DNA of 64,000 bases from Pachypanchax playfairii. Lineage: Eukaryota; Chordata; Actinopteri; Cyprinodontiformes; Aplocheilidae. Below, piece by piece: positions 27,401-36,693 of the stretch (position 1 is the first letter of the stretch; each line of letters opens with the position of its first letter). The notes beneath the pieces are model-generated. The model did not search any database and was not told where the DNA came from. It saw nothing but the letters and a program-made list of their open reading frames with translations. The translations under genes and the position numbers were made by a program. Where the stretch lies: positions 2,710,301-2,774,300 of the forward strand of contig SSNP01000035.1 of the NCBI GenBank assembly GCA_006937955.1, in the 5' to 3' direction.

Positions 27401-29639
27401 ACCCAGAAGAAGTCCTCCTCAGCAGCAGACAGGTACCACGCTGCATCAGAGCATGTAACATGTAGATCCAGTTCCATGTGAGTCATCGCAGGATTTACAG
27501 ACTCGTTTTCCCCTTCAAACAGTTTGCAGTAGAGGAACACAGTGAAGTTAGAGACGCCCGTCAAGCCTGGGATGGATTCATTACATGCTGCTTCCAAAAT
27601 TTCTGCAGAGGTGGAGAAATCCAACTTTCTGTGTCGACTGTTTCCTTCTCTGAGGCGGCTGCGAGGTGCAGCTTTGACTTTTTGTTTTTGTGAAGATGGA
27701 GTAAGTTTCGTAGATGACTGAGTTGGTGGTAGTTCTGACTGTAGCTTCTCTCGCCGCGTGGAGGGGCAGGATAGAAACGAGAGTGAGCCCGGAAGGCCCT
27801 GAGAGCCCAAAGCCTGCGCGTTCCATATCACATTATGTCGTATCCCCCTTCAAACACACAGACAAAACAAATGAAATTCTAATCTACTTCGTCAGCAATT
27901 TCACTTTCAAATACTCCGTCTCATTAATTAAATATCTTACCATAAGATCAGGTGTCTCAAGTCAGCTTTGAAGAGACAAACAAGAGGCAAACGTTATTAT
28001 AAAATCAAAGTGAATGAGTTGTGGAAAAAGCAGCTGGAGAGTCCAGCAGAACACGACTATGGATGAAGGTCTGCTAACAATGGCCGAGATATAAAGTTAC
28101 TGACATCAATGAGGGGATAAAGGGATTAGCTGCGCTAACAACAGCAGCTTTCACTAGACAGAATGATTATAAAGATTTTAAAGCAGTGTCAGTCACTGTC
28201 TCACTCTCTCCTGAGTCTCTCAGGTGAAACTTGAGCTGAAACGCTGATGAATCACTTAATCAGGATTATAATACTGTAAATAACCCCTAAGAATAAGCTG
28301 GAAAAGTCTATGTGTGAGTCTCAGCTTCCTGTCATACTCACCCACTGAGCACTGGCCTTGGGAGCTGAGCTGTGGCACGTCAACCAGGCTGCTGACATCA
28401 TCAAGTAGCGCCATGGTGACTTGTGACACTTTCTTCCTCAAGTTACTGTAGACAGAGCTGCCCACCCTGTGCAGGAGGCCCCGCCTCAGCCCATCCAAAC
28501 TCTGAACAAGAGCTAAGTTCTTCTGAGCTGAACCACCTGCGCGCTCTCCTCCACCTGAACGAGACAACGCCTGCAGCAGGAGGCTCTGCATGGTGTCTAA
28601 ATCATCCTCTGTGGCCATCATGTTCCGTACAGATGAGTTAGCAGATGACACATCTTGTCTCATGGCTTCAGGAGGCATGCTGAAGGGCCTGAAACGCCCA
28701 AATGGGCTCTTACTGTGTCCAGCAGCTTCCCCTACTGGGTGTAAACTGACCACAGGCTTCCAGTTCCGTGTTTCCAGGAACTGCAGCAGCTGCTGAAGCC
28801 AGCTAACACTGAAGGTACAATCATTGTGACCCTTCAGAGCACAGATGAAGCCCTGCAGGCCTGCACTGGCCTGACCGTAGGTCCCACTGATTAGAGCCTG
28901 CAGTGTAGCTTCCAGCACAGCACTCACTGTCCTCCAGTTCTGAGACAAGAGAGTCAAGATAGGCCTGTATGGCTGACGCTCAGACAGAGTGATGAGACTC
29001 TGCAGCAGCCCCAGCAGCCAGTCCCAGTGTGAGCTGCCCCTCAGGGACAAAAACCAGTCCTGCACTTTGAAACTGGGTCGGGGTGGTACCCGTCCGTTCC
29101 ACTGGTTCAGTGCAGCGCTCCCTTCAGACTGGAGAAAGAAATTTAACACCTTTTCCCACAGCTGCTCCTCGTCTGTCTCTGCAGGTACGTCCTCCAGCTC
29201 AGCACCCATCTCTTGCAGATACAGAGAGATGTTGTAGAGGAATCCAGACAGGCGATGTCTGTCGACTGGACTGTTCAATGAAGGCAAGTTCTTGCTGGGA
29301 AAAAGTGTCTTTATGTTTCCAAAGATATTCCTCATCCAAGCGTTCACTGACTGATCCTTGTTCGTTTCTGGTTTGTGTCGGTTTGGACTCAGACCAGAAT
29401 CTTTACTCCATTTTGAAAGGATTTCCTTCAGGATAACGTCTCTGTGGTCGACTTTATCACCTCCTGAAACAGAATCATTGGAGACAGTTAAGAATCTTGA
29501 TCTATTAAAGTCATATTTAGAGCTGTGTTTGGGTGGACTGCTCACCTGTCCTCTCAGGTGCAACATGTCCAAGTAAAACAAAACAAACGATGATGCCTGT
29601 GAGATTAAGAGAGGCCATTCCTGACCTTTTCTTCACCAT
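10797..29639 (-). CDS. strc: Stereocilin (28 coding exons, 1,870 aa)
   Basis: Stereocilin is an extracellular mesothelin/otoancorin-family protein of inner-ear hair-bundle links. Coding exons, 5' to 3': 29546-29639, 28342-29463, 27316-27749, 22526-23398, 22376-22438, 22171-22296, 21789-21955, 21518-21704, 20628-20743, 20220-20352, 19950-20135, 19684-19722, 19433-19609, 19084-19233, 18061-18119, 17815-17938, 17619-17632, 17409-17544, 16946-17148, 15306-15396, 15033-15204, 14309-14478, 13763-13918, 13544-13686, 13059-13207, 12727-12824, 11000-11147, 10797-10879. All phases agree and the total is 5,613 nt. The start gives a signal peptide (hydrophobic LTGIIVCFVLLGHV). Exon 2 is one long exon of 374 codons, then come many short superhelical-repeat exons. 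The C-terminus ends in a hydrophobic tail (LALCSAALCLLLQQLI), as in a GPI signal. Human STRC is 1,775 aa with a similar exon count. Exon 4 must be taken from the left copy of an assembly duplication. Exon 3's acceptor and the 14-nt exon are the least certain. Confidence 0.85.
11554..11636. repeat. (TTTTA)n microsatellite
   Basis: An uninterrupted pentanucleotide array of about 16 units in the intron between the last two-but-one strc exons (11148-12726). Confidence 0.95.
14494..14984. mobile_element. Tc1/mariner-type relic next to an strc exon
   Basis: The left end reads TA-CAGCGCTG followed by 'aaaagtatttgcccccc', a terminal sequence typical of a teleost Tc1-like family. The right end carries CAGCGCTG again at 14975-14982. 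The interior (gcgagacaaatttcctccac, gacatgaaagactcaccagc) matches the fragment at 6546-6965. No intact reading frame remains. It lies in the strc intron between 14478 and 15033, and its left edge is 15 nt from a splice acceptor. Confidence 0.7.
15688..16378. mobile_element. Palindromic MITE, about 340-bp inverted arms
   Basis: The left arm 15688-16025 and the right arm 16039-16378 are near-perfect reverse complements around a 13-nt loop. Ends read TACACTCTCAGAAATAG and its complement with CGCTC in place of CTCTC, allowing a TA target duplication. Repeated GTACAAAAATG-like motifs occur along each arm. There is no coding capacity. It sits in an strc intron between 15396 and 16946. The terminal sequence resembles a nonautonomous DNA-transposon family common in teleosts; superfamily not determined. 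Confidence 0.85.
17619..17632 (-). CDS. strc: Candidate 14-nt microexon of strc
   Basis: Without this exon the exon ending at 17815 (phase 0) cannot join the exon starting at 17544, which needs phase 2. On the minus strand a 14-nt segment, CAACGATACCGCAA, is preceded by TTCTGGGTTTGCAG and followed by GTATCTCC. Including it restores the frame and reads LQRYRKVTMIEKL across the junctions. It is inferred from phase and splice consensus only. Confidence 0.6.
21363..21467. repeat. (ATT)n-(AAT)n composite microsatellite
   Basis: About 17 ATT units switch abruptly to AAT units near 21414, with two TTATAA interruptions. The halves are reverse complements, so the single strand can fold on itself. It lies 50 bp downstream of the donor of the strc exon 21518-21704. 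Confidence 0.95.
22679..26437 (-). other. strc: Duplicate copy of strc 5' exons: likely unmerged contig overlap
   Basis: This block repeats 26448-30206 at a constant offset of 3,769 bp. I saw no difference in the segments I compared, and the translated exons are identical (441/441 and 181/181 residues in two ORFs). It carries second copies of exon 1 (25777-25870), exon 2 (24573-25694) and exon 3 (23547-23980). The block ends exactly where the N run begins, and the other copy starts exactly where it ends, in the middle of exon 4. That is what two overlapping contigs placed end to end produce. A gene annotator would wrongly report a second, partial strc here. Confidence 0.9.
26438..26447. other. 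Assembly gap (10 N)
   Basis: Ten N bases separate the two identical 3,759-bp blocks. The fixed short length suggests a placeholder for unknown or negative gap size. Confidence 0.97.
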
Positions 29640-30206
29640 CGTCGTCTCACGCCAGCATATGAAAAAAACTGGTGTCACATCTTTTTCTTTACACTCTGAG
29701 TCCTGTTGATTTTGAGAAATGCTGTGATTAAAATCCAAACAGTTCTGATATTTAATTTAGTTTTAGAGAATAAAATGGGCTGAAACATTACCACAGAGAG
29801 AAGATATTAAAACTTAATGACCGGCTGCCACATCCTCTTACCACTTACACTGCATGGCTCCCAAACCAGGAATCTATAATGTAATTAAGTTCCACAAACC
29901 ACAAGTCTGAATAGTTAATGAGAGGTAAATATGTGGAGTGGGATATTTAAATATAAGTTAAATATCTAGTGCTCATTCTCTTCATACGTGTACTAAACAG
30001 CAACTTGTTTCATTACAGTTTCAGTTCAAATTATTCTAAATATCTACAGAGATTTCTGATTATAGAAGAATAAAATAAACTCGTTTGAACTCACCAGCAG
30101 TTATAATCCATTTGTGTCTTTAAGTGTCTGCCAGCTTCTTCTTAAACAGGTCGTTGCCATCACTCTCTGCGCTGACCTCCTCCTGAGTGGGTCTCGATTT
30201 CACCGT
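26448..30206 (-). other. strc: Second copy of the duplicated block (carries the strc start used here)
   Basis: Identical partner of 22679-26437. It begins inside exon 4, so exon 4 is truncated here at the gap. It continues without interruption into unique sequence at 30207, so the true strc 5' flank is the one to the right of this copy. Confidence 0.9.
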
Positions 30207-30250
30207 CGCTCTGACTTTCTCTACCTTCCGCTCTCTTCTTGCACCTCCTC
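30095..30250 (-). promoter_or_regulatory. strc: Candidate strc noncoding first exon and promoter region
   Basis: A strong minus-strand donor, ACTGCTG|gtgagttc, gives an exon end at 30095 with no coding frame upstream. A matching acceptor (TTTAATCACAG) occurs near 29723, upstream of the ATG at 29639. This suggests a noncoding first exon near 30.1-30.2 kb. No TATA box is evident and the start site is unknown. Confidence 0.4.
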
Positions 30251-32590
30251 CCACCACTGTCCAATACACCGTTCGATATATTCTTCTTTTGTTTTGTTGA
30301 GGTTTGCTGTTTATGTCAGCCAAGCATCATATTTCAAAATGATTTCATAATATATGATTTTTTTTTTTTTCTAAACAATGTGAAAGAAATATTGTGATTC
30401 TTTCTGGATGTGCTGTGTGTATTCAGACCCTCTTGTGGGTAAAATGTGTGTTAGGTTTGTTGTTATTGTGAGTTGTATATTTTGGGGGATGAAGAGGTTA
30501 CAGGAAGGTCACTGCTCAGTTTTGGTGTTTAAATCTGGATCATATTAATCACACCCAACATCTTTCCTGTTCTCAAACTGTCCAGTGTCTCCCGCTGACT
30601 AACTCTCTGTTGAGCCGGGTCTCATCTTGTGACACTGAGTTTTTCAGGGTGTAGTCTTACCAGACGGGCCGGGTCAGGGGGACTGCACAGGTTGTCACTG
30701 TTTAGACACTTTTATCCTTCAGTCAGGCAGACTTACAATTAAGCCTTGTGCAAAGGGCACAGGAGCAGGCTCCCCAGAGTCGGACCACTGTCTGCAGGGC
30801 CTGAAACCTTAGAGGGCTGAGTGAAAGGACCACCTTCTCCCTCCACCTGCTTTAGCTGCGTGATACTGTGGCCTGCACAGGGACAATAACTTCCTCCTGT
30901 ATTATTGATGCCACAGGGAACAGCAATCACTCAGTGCAACAGAGCTCAGTTCACCATGGGAATAGTCAATGAGAAACTGGATCTGCCCCATACGTTCCTC
31001 CTCTCTCAGCTGGAAACTCTGCCAAAGCTGCGGTGAAATCAGCTGGTGAAAATAGCTGTAGAGATTGGAACACACGGTTTGAGGCCAATTTTTAGTCTAA
31101 ATTTTCAACAAAAAAAAAAAGAAAGATAAAAGCAAGAGGACTTGAAATTAGTCCAAAACTGAAAGATTAAACACAGTGGGAGGATTTAAACTGCTGCTAA
31201 TATATTTGCATGAGTCATTTAAATTGGTTTGTTTATATAACGGCATTTAGATCTCAAAGAAGGAATCTGATTTGACTACTGATTAAATGCGGTTTGATCT
31301 TCGTTTAAACCAAAATTACAAGCAAACAGAGTCATTGCAAACCAATTTACACCAATCATTGAGCTATTTATGTCTTCAAAAAGCACTTATGAATAAAACT
31401 CTGTGGACAAACAGCGAGCTCGTGAGCAACAGACCAGGTTTCTTTTAGCAGCTTATAAAACATGTAAATGGTAAATGGCGTGTACTTTTATAGCGCTTTA
31501 CTCAAGTCCTACGACCCCCAAAGCGCTTCACACTACAGTCTGTCATTCACACACACACTCACACGTGACGCATTAAAGAGAACATTTAAACTAGTTCTTC
31601 TCTGCTTGGGATGATGAGACCATCATGAAGTTTTTGTTAACCTACCATCTACATTTCCTAAAACTCAGTCCTGTTCAGGGTCACGAGGAAGTTTCTGTCT
31701 CCAGCAGTAACTGGGTGAGAGGTCCAGGTCGGGTCGGGTCCATCACCAGGTCACATGGAGACAAACAACCATTCACATTCACTCACACCCAGGTCCAGTT
31801 TATCATGTCCAACCTAACATGCATGTTTACGGTCTGTGGGAGAAAACTCAGACATGTACAGGAGAACATGTGAAGCCCACACAGAAATATCTCAGCCAGG
31901 AATCAAACCCAGGACCTTTTTCATGCAACAACACTAAGAACTGGTCCACCATGCACCCAAAAACCACAAAAGACCTACTTTTGAACCATTTTATTGTTGA
32001 TAAACTCGAGTGCTTTGGGTCTGTTTGCATCACTCAGACCTTCCAAAGTAACACAGATTGTTTTGCAGAACGTCTTACAACCGTCTCACTCTAGAATGTG
32101 TAATAATTTACAACAGTACAAAGCAATGAAGGCTCAAGTTTCAAAATCACAACATTAGTCTGACACACAATAAAACATTAAAAAAAAAATGTTATATTTT
32201 CAAGGCTCAAAAATTTTGATCGAGCCTTAAATATTTATGCAACAACAACAAGCAAAACTTGAAGTGGTAAAATCAAATGAATTTCAGCTCAAAAGCAGAT
32301 CAAATGAAAAATAAATTCTATAGTTTGTCTGCAGGGAATAAAACAGTTATTGAGAGGGGTCTGGCTGCAGACCTCACCTCTCAGGACTCTCTTGGGGTTA
32401 TTAGGTAGTTAACATGAGGCTTCATGGCTTTAACCTTTAGTAAAATACTTACAACAACATTTAGGTTCCAAGTTCTTAATCATTGTTTTCCATCATTACT
32501 GGGTTTAAAATCCTGTGAGGAAAATAAAACAGGTAGATTTTAGTTACTGGACTTGAACACTTGTATCACAGGTGAACCACAGAAATGTCA
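30207..32590. other. Intergenic region between strc and gas8
   Basis: No exon with splice support was found. The part from 31470 to 31960 is interspersed repeat. Short ORFs here (for example 31625-31873) fall in repeat sequence. Confidence 0.55.
31470..31960 (-). repeat. Teleost interspersed repeat with SINE-like part
   Basis: It starts with 'tttatagcgctttactcaag' and 'aaagcgcttcacactacag', a motif scattered through fish genomes. It continues into a region whose minus strand contains 'gtcctgggtttgattcctgg', resembling a tRNA-type B box, and 'tctcccacagaccg', features of a widespread teleost SINE-like repeat. It is diverged and not intact. Confidence 0.6.
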
Positions 32591-32602
32591 GCTTCAGTAG
32601 AA

Positions 32603-32608
32603 TTTATT
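32603..32608 (-). terminator. gas8: Possible poly(A) signal of gas8
   Basis: AATAAA on the minus strand, only 3 nt past the gas8 TGA at 32612. A 3' UTR this short would be unusual, so a later signal may be used instead. Confidence 0.4.
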
Positions 32609-32611
32609 GTC

Positions 32612-35600
32612 TCATTTTATTTTAGGAGATCCATGTTTTGCTTTTCCAGGATAAACTTTTCCCACGTCGACATTTTGTCTACACTTACTGAAGACACTAT
32701 TTAGTTCAGCGGATTTCTCCAAATCATCACGAGCCTGCGGGACAAACACCATCAACATCAACATCAACATGTATGTAAACGCACACTCACAGTTTCACTT
32801 CCAGAATGAAGGACTAACCTTGGAAACTCGATTTATTTTGTACTTTAAATCCTTGATAACAGAATTTTTGGAGTGAAAATTTTCCTGCAAGTGAAAATAA
32901 TAATTAATGAATTAATTATTTATTGTGTTGAACGCATGCAAAGCAAAGTGGAGGCATGACTCTGCAGCAATACCTTGACTTTCTTTATGACCTCAGTGAG
33001 GGCGACGTGGTCAATGTTTGGTGCAGAGAGCACAGCCTGGAGCTGAGCTTCAGTGTTCTCCAGTCTGTTCTTCAGGGCCTGCAGCTTGTTCTCCAGCTGA
33101 CTGTTTGTCTCATCGGTTCTCTCCTGCACATGCTGAATCTTCTGAGAGAACGACTTGTGCAGCTCGTCCTTTTCAAGCTGAAGCTGTGTCGAACGTAACA
33201 GCACACACATTTTAATGTTACCGTGTCTTATTGAAGGTTCACATGAATTTGAACTTTTTTTGTGCTTTTTAAATATTACCTTGCTGATCTTCTCTTCCAA
33301 AACCTCACAATCAGTTTTCAGCTCCAGAGCTTTTTTCCCGGGTGTTTTCAGGTTGATCTGTGTAAGACAGTCAGAGAAATGATCCCTGTCCTGCACCGTT
33401 TCCTTCAACCAGCCACAAAATTCATACATACGCCATAAAAGACAGTCACAGCTGCAAAGACAGGTGTTTCAGTTTCAAGAGTTAAACTGATCTTTACCTA
33501 AAATAATATAAAACATGATTAAAACCTTTTTTCCTGAGCTGAATTTGGTTTTCTTCTCAAGGATCTCCATGTCCTTTTTGATTTGAGCGATGCTCTCAGT
33601 TAGTCGTTTGTTTTCTTTTAAAACAGAGCGCAGGTCGTTCTTCATCTGCTTCGACATCACACTCGTTTCTTCAATTTCTTGCTGGGATTCCAATAAACAA
33701 GAGTTGAAATTATAACACAGAAAACAGGAAATGTGTCTGAGTCACCGTACAAAAAAGAAAACCTTGTAAATGAGGGGGGAAAAAAATCTGTGTTTGATTT
33801 TTATCTCTACTAACTTAAACAGAAAGCCTAAAATCAGTTTAACGTGTTGTTGTATAGACCTTGATTTGCTCAGCCGTCTCCCAATCCTCTTTTATATCAA
33901 GAACAACTTCTTTAGCTTCACTCAGTTTTTGGTCTTTATCCTGTATGAGAGCGACGATGTGGCGTTTGTGTTCACGGTCCAACTGACTGCTCGCACTCTT
34001 GTAGCGGTTTTCCAGTTCCTGCTGCAGCTTCTGGACGCTGGCTTCATTTTCAGCTTGAGCTTCTAATTAAGTGGGAACCAGATCAGTTCAGTTCAGTGAG
34101 TTACTGAAAATAAAAACAAAGTTGATAAATAACTTACCTGTAAATGTTCTCTCTATTTCTTCTCTCATTGCAGTCATTATGTCAACATGTTTCTGGAGAG
34201 AAAACAACCAAACATGTTTGCGCTGGACCTTTTCGACTCGCTGTCTTATACCTTCGCTTGTGTTCCAGCTCAGAGCTGTGAAGGTTCTTTTTTGTAGGGA
34301 TGCAACGATACCGCTTTTTTCAAACTGATACGATACCGATACTTGGATCTGAGTACTTGCTGATACCGAGTACCAATGTCGATACTTCTACCACAAAAAA
34401 AAAATGCAAAAAATTGGAAGACAGGTTTTATTTTCTTCTCTGCTTGTTGCAACAAATAATGGTGAGCTTGATAAAAATAAAATCTTAATAAAAATGACCA
34501 AAAAACTAAAATTTCAAGTGGAATTTACTGCGAAATTATTGCAGAGTTTCCACATTTTAAGTATCGGGTCATGGTATCGGTTAACTAATCGATACCGATA
34601 CAAGTACATTAGAATGGTATCTGCCCCGATACAAGAATCGGTATCAGTTGCTTTTATATGTTCAAGGTAGTTTGACATCTAAATCTTTCTGCTTTAAATT
34701 ACAGAGAGTTTGTATCTGGAGGACTGTCAGCCTTTTTTTCATGAAGATAAGAAAAGCTGAGAACTTAGAACTTCAGAAAAACATGAAGTCATTAAGTTTT
34801 TTTCATTAGAATGTGAGAAGAGTCACAACTAAATACTTCACAAAGTCTCACACTGATGTAGGAGAATATAACAGGTATAAACTACAAACACTCAACATGT
34901 ATGAGAGGTGTGGATCCAGAATGCATCAGCTGTTATCGTGATGTAAAGACAAACAAGGTGTGAAGTACCAACCAGTTCCTCTTCTCTGAGCCGATCTTCA
35001 CCGTGGAGCTCCATCAGGTCCACCATGGCAGACGTCATTTCCTTCTGAAGCTGCATCTCCAGCTGATCCTGCTTTTTCTGCAGAGCTTCAGTGGACACCA
35101 GACGATCAGCTTTAATCTCAGAGATGGTGTTCTGGTGTTCACACAACAGGTGCTTCATCTTCTGTTTGTACACCTGGAGAGGAAGAAGTCATCAAGACAT
35201 ACATGTACTATAATGGTTTGAAACTGACTCAAGATTCTTTGATTTCTGGTGATCATTAACTTTATTGGTGACTCAGTTTTTATATTTGTTATTCTTAAAG
35301 AAAGTTCCTTACCTTAATTCATACATTTCTGAATCCAGACATGGAGTAAATTTCAGAATCTGACTGTGTGGCTGTCAAACATCTACCTTAATTTCTACTT
35401 GATGATGCGCATCGTCGTCTTCCATGACCTTCTCCAAGTTCTTTAGCTTGGCCTTCATCTCCTCTAGTTTTCTTTCTGTAATGTGCCAGAAGGTGTGGAT
35501 CTTATCGCTCTCCAGCTGGAAGAAGTTTCTCTCTTCTCTCTCTCTGTCCAGCTCCTCTCGAAGGCGAACGATGTGATCTTCCATCTGAAAAAAACACTTT

Positions 35601-35944
35601 CTCTGTCATCTGAGCAGAATAGCAACAAATAAATGTTCTCTTTCACAGACTTGTATCAGAGTTTAAACCTGACCTGCTCCTTGGTTATCTCCTCCTTGGT
35701 CAGACCATTGATCAGAGTGGGTGGCCTCGCATTCGCAGGCTTCTCACCGGTGGATTTTTTCTTCTGGGGGGGCTAAAAAGAATAAATAAATAATTTTTTG
35801 TAAATTTGGGACACCTGGAATATTGAGAATTACAACACATTTAGCTGATATGGAGGTTTTATATTAGCATCTAGTTATGACGATGCTAATTGATAATTAG
35901 CTTGTTAACGTATTAAATTAGCTTAAAATAACGTTATTTACCAT
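32612..35944 (-). CDS. gas8: Dynein regulatory complex subunit 4 (Gas8), 463 aa
   Basis: DRC4/GAS8 is a coiled-coil subunit of the nexin-dynein regulatory complex of motile cilia. Coding exons, 5' to 3': 35942-35944 (ATG only), 35674-35772, 35387-35584, 34973-35173, 34138-34192, 33860-34062, 33526-33681, 33280-33357, 32974-33183, 32819-32884, 32612-32734. All phases agree: 1,392 nt. Key matches to the family are [15 protein letters not shown] near the N-terminus, [30 protein letters not shown] and [14 protein letters not shown] (human [37 protein letters not shown]). The rest is heptad-rich coiled coil, and the length is close to human GAS8 (478). The C-terminal 40 residues, rich in Lys and Ser, do not resemble the mammalian tail. 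The donor after residue 167 (CTG|gttggt) is atypical but required by phase. An hAT-like repeat lies in the intron at 34.3-34.7 kb. Confidence 0.88.
34294..34660. mobile_element. Nonautonomous hAT-like element (MITE) in gas8 intron
   Basis: The left end reads TAGGGATGCAACGATACCG, and the right end has GATACAAGAATCGGTATCAG, roughly its inverse. Repeated GATACCGAT and ATCGGTATC motifs occur inside. 'AGGGATGCA' followed by 'CGATAC' repeats is typical of teleost hAT-type MITEs. It has no coding capacity. It lies between gas8 exons at 34192 and 34973. Confidence 0.6.
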
Positions 35945-36023
35945 CGTTCCTGCTGCTAAAATAACTCCGGTGATGTTTCTGATGAGAAAACCGTCAGAAG
36001 TCGAGCTCGAGTTTCAAACACTC

Positions 36024-36037
36024 GTTTCCATAGCAAC
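36024..36037. promoter_or_regulatory. gas8: RFX X-box upstream of gas8
   Basis: GTTTCCATAGCAAC fits the X-box consensus for RFX factors: two half-sites, GTTTCC and AGCAAC, separated by 2 nt. It lies 80 bp upstream of the gas8 start codon. RFX factors activate ciliary genes, and gas8 is one, so position and family agree. Occupancy is inferred. Confidence 0.7.
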
Positions 36038-36600
36038 AGCAGGGACCACGGACATCCGGGTACTTTGGGACGTTATTTTGTTTATAAATCGTTCAGATCC
36101 CAGACTTATATGATCTATTTTGAACATATTTATACAGATACCGTATTATATGTATAAATAGATGTCTGGCATGTGATTTGCTGATATGTACCTACATTAT
36201 AAATAATATCAAAATATTGATAAGTTCATTTATTTATGATTCATTTTGATGTGACTGAAGAGATCTTGCAAATTATTTTTTGTTCTATTTGAATGCGCTT
36301 GTCATGTATTGCTGATTTGTTGACTTTGTTGGAACAGGTGTGACAAAACAGTCTCAGTAAGAATGAAAGGAAAGGTGGACAAGACAGAGGTGAGACCAGC
36401 CATGTTGTCTGGTTAGGAGACATTACCACTGAGGAAGGGACTGGAGACACAGCCAGAGAGAGCAGAAATAAAAATGTTCAGTGACAAAGATGGACAGTTT
36501 AGACATGTATAGAGGAGAGATAGTGGGTTTAGTGGGAAAAGGGATGCTGAGGTGGGAACTGCCAGACAACTTGGACACAATCTTCAAAAAAATCAATAAT

Positions 36601-36606
36601 TTTATT
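36601..36606 (-). terminator. Poly(A) signal of the E2F-like gene
   Basis: AATAAA on the minus strand, 88 nt past the predicted TGA at 36694. It also lies past the alternative TAA at 36659. Confidence 0.55.
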
Positions 36607-36693
36607 CTGTGTTAAAAATCATAATATCACTTTTTCAAATAATCTGAAAATGTTCCATTTAATGGAGGAGCTGCTGGTCAAACACACAGACGT

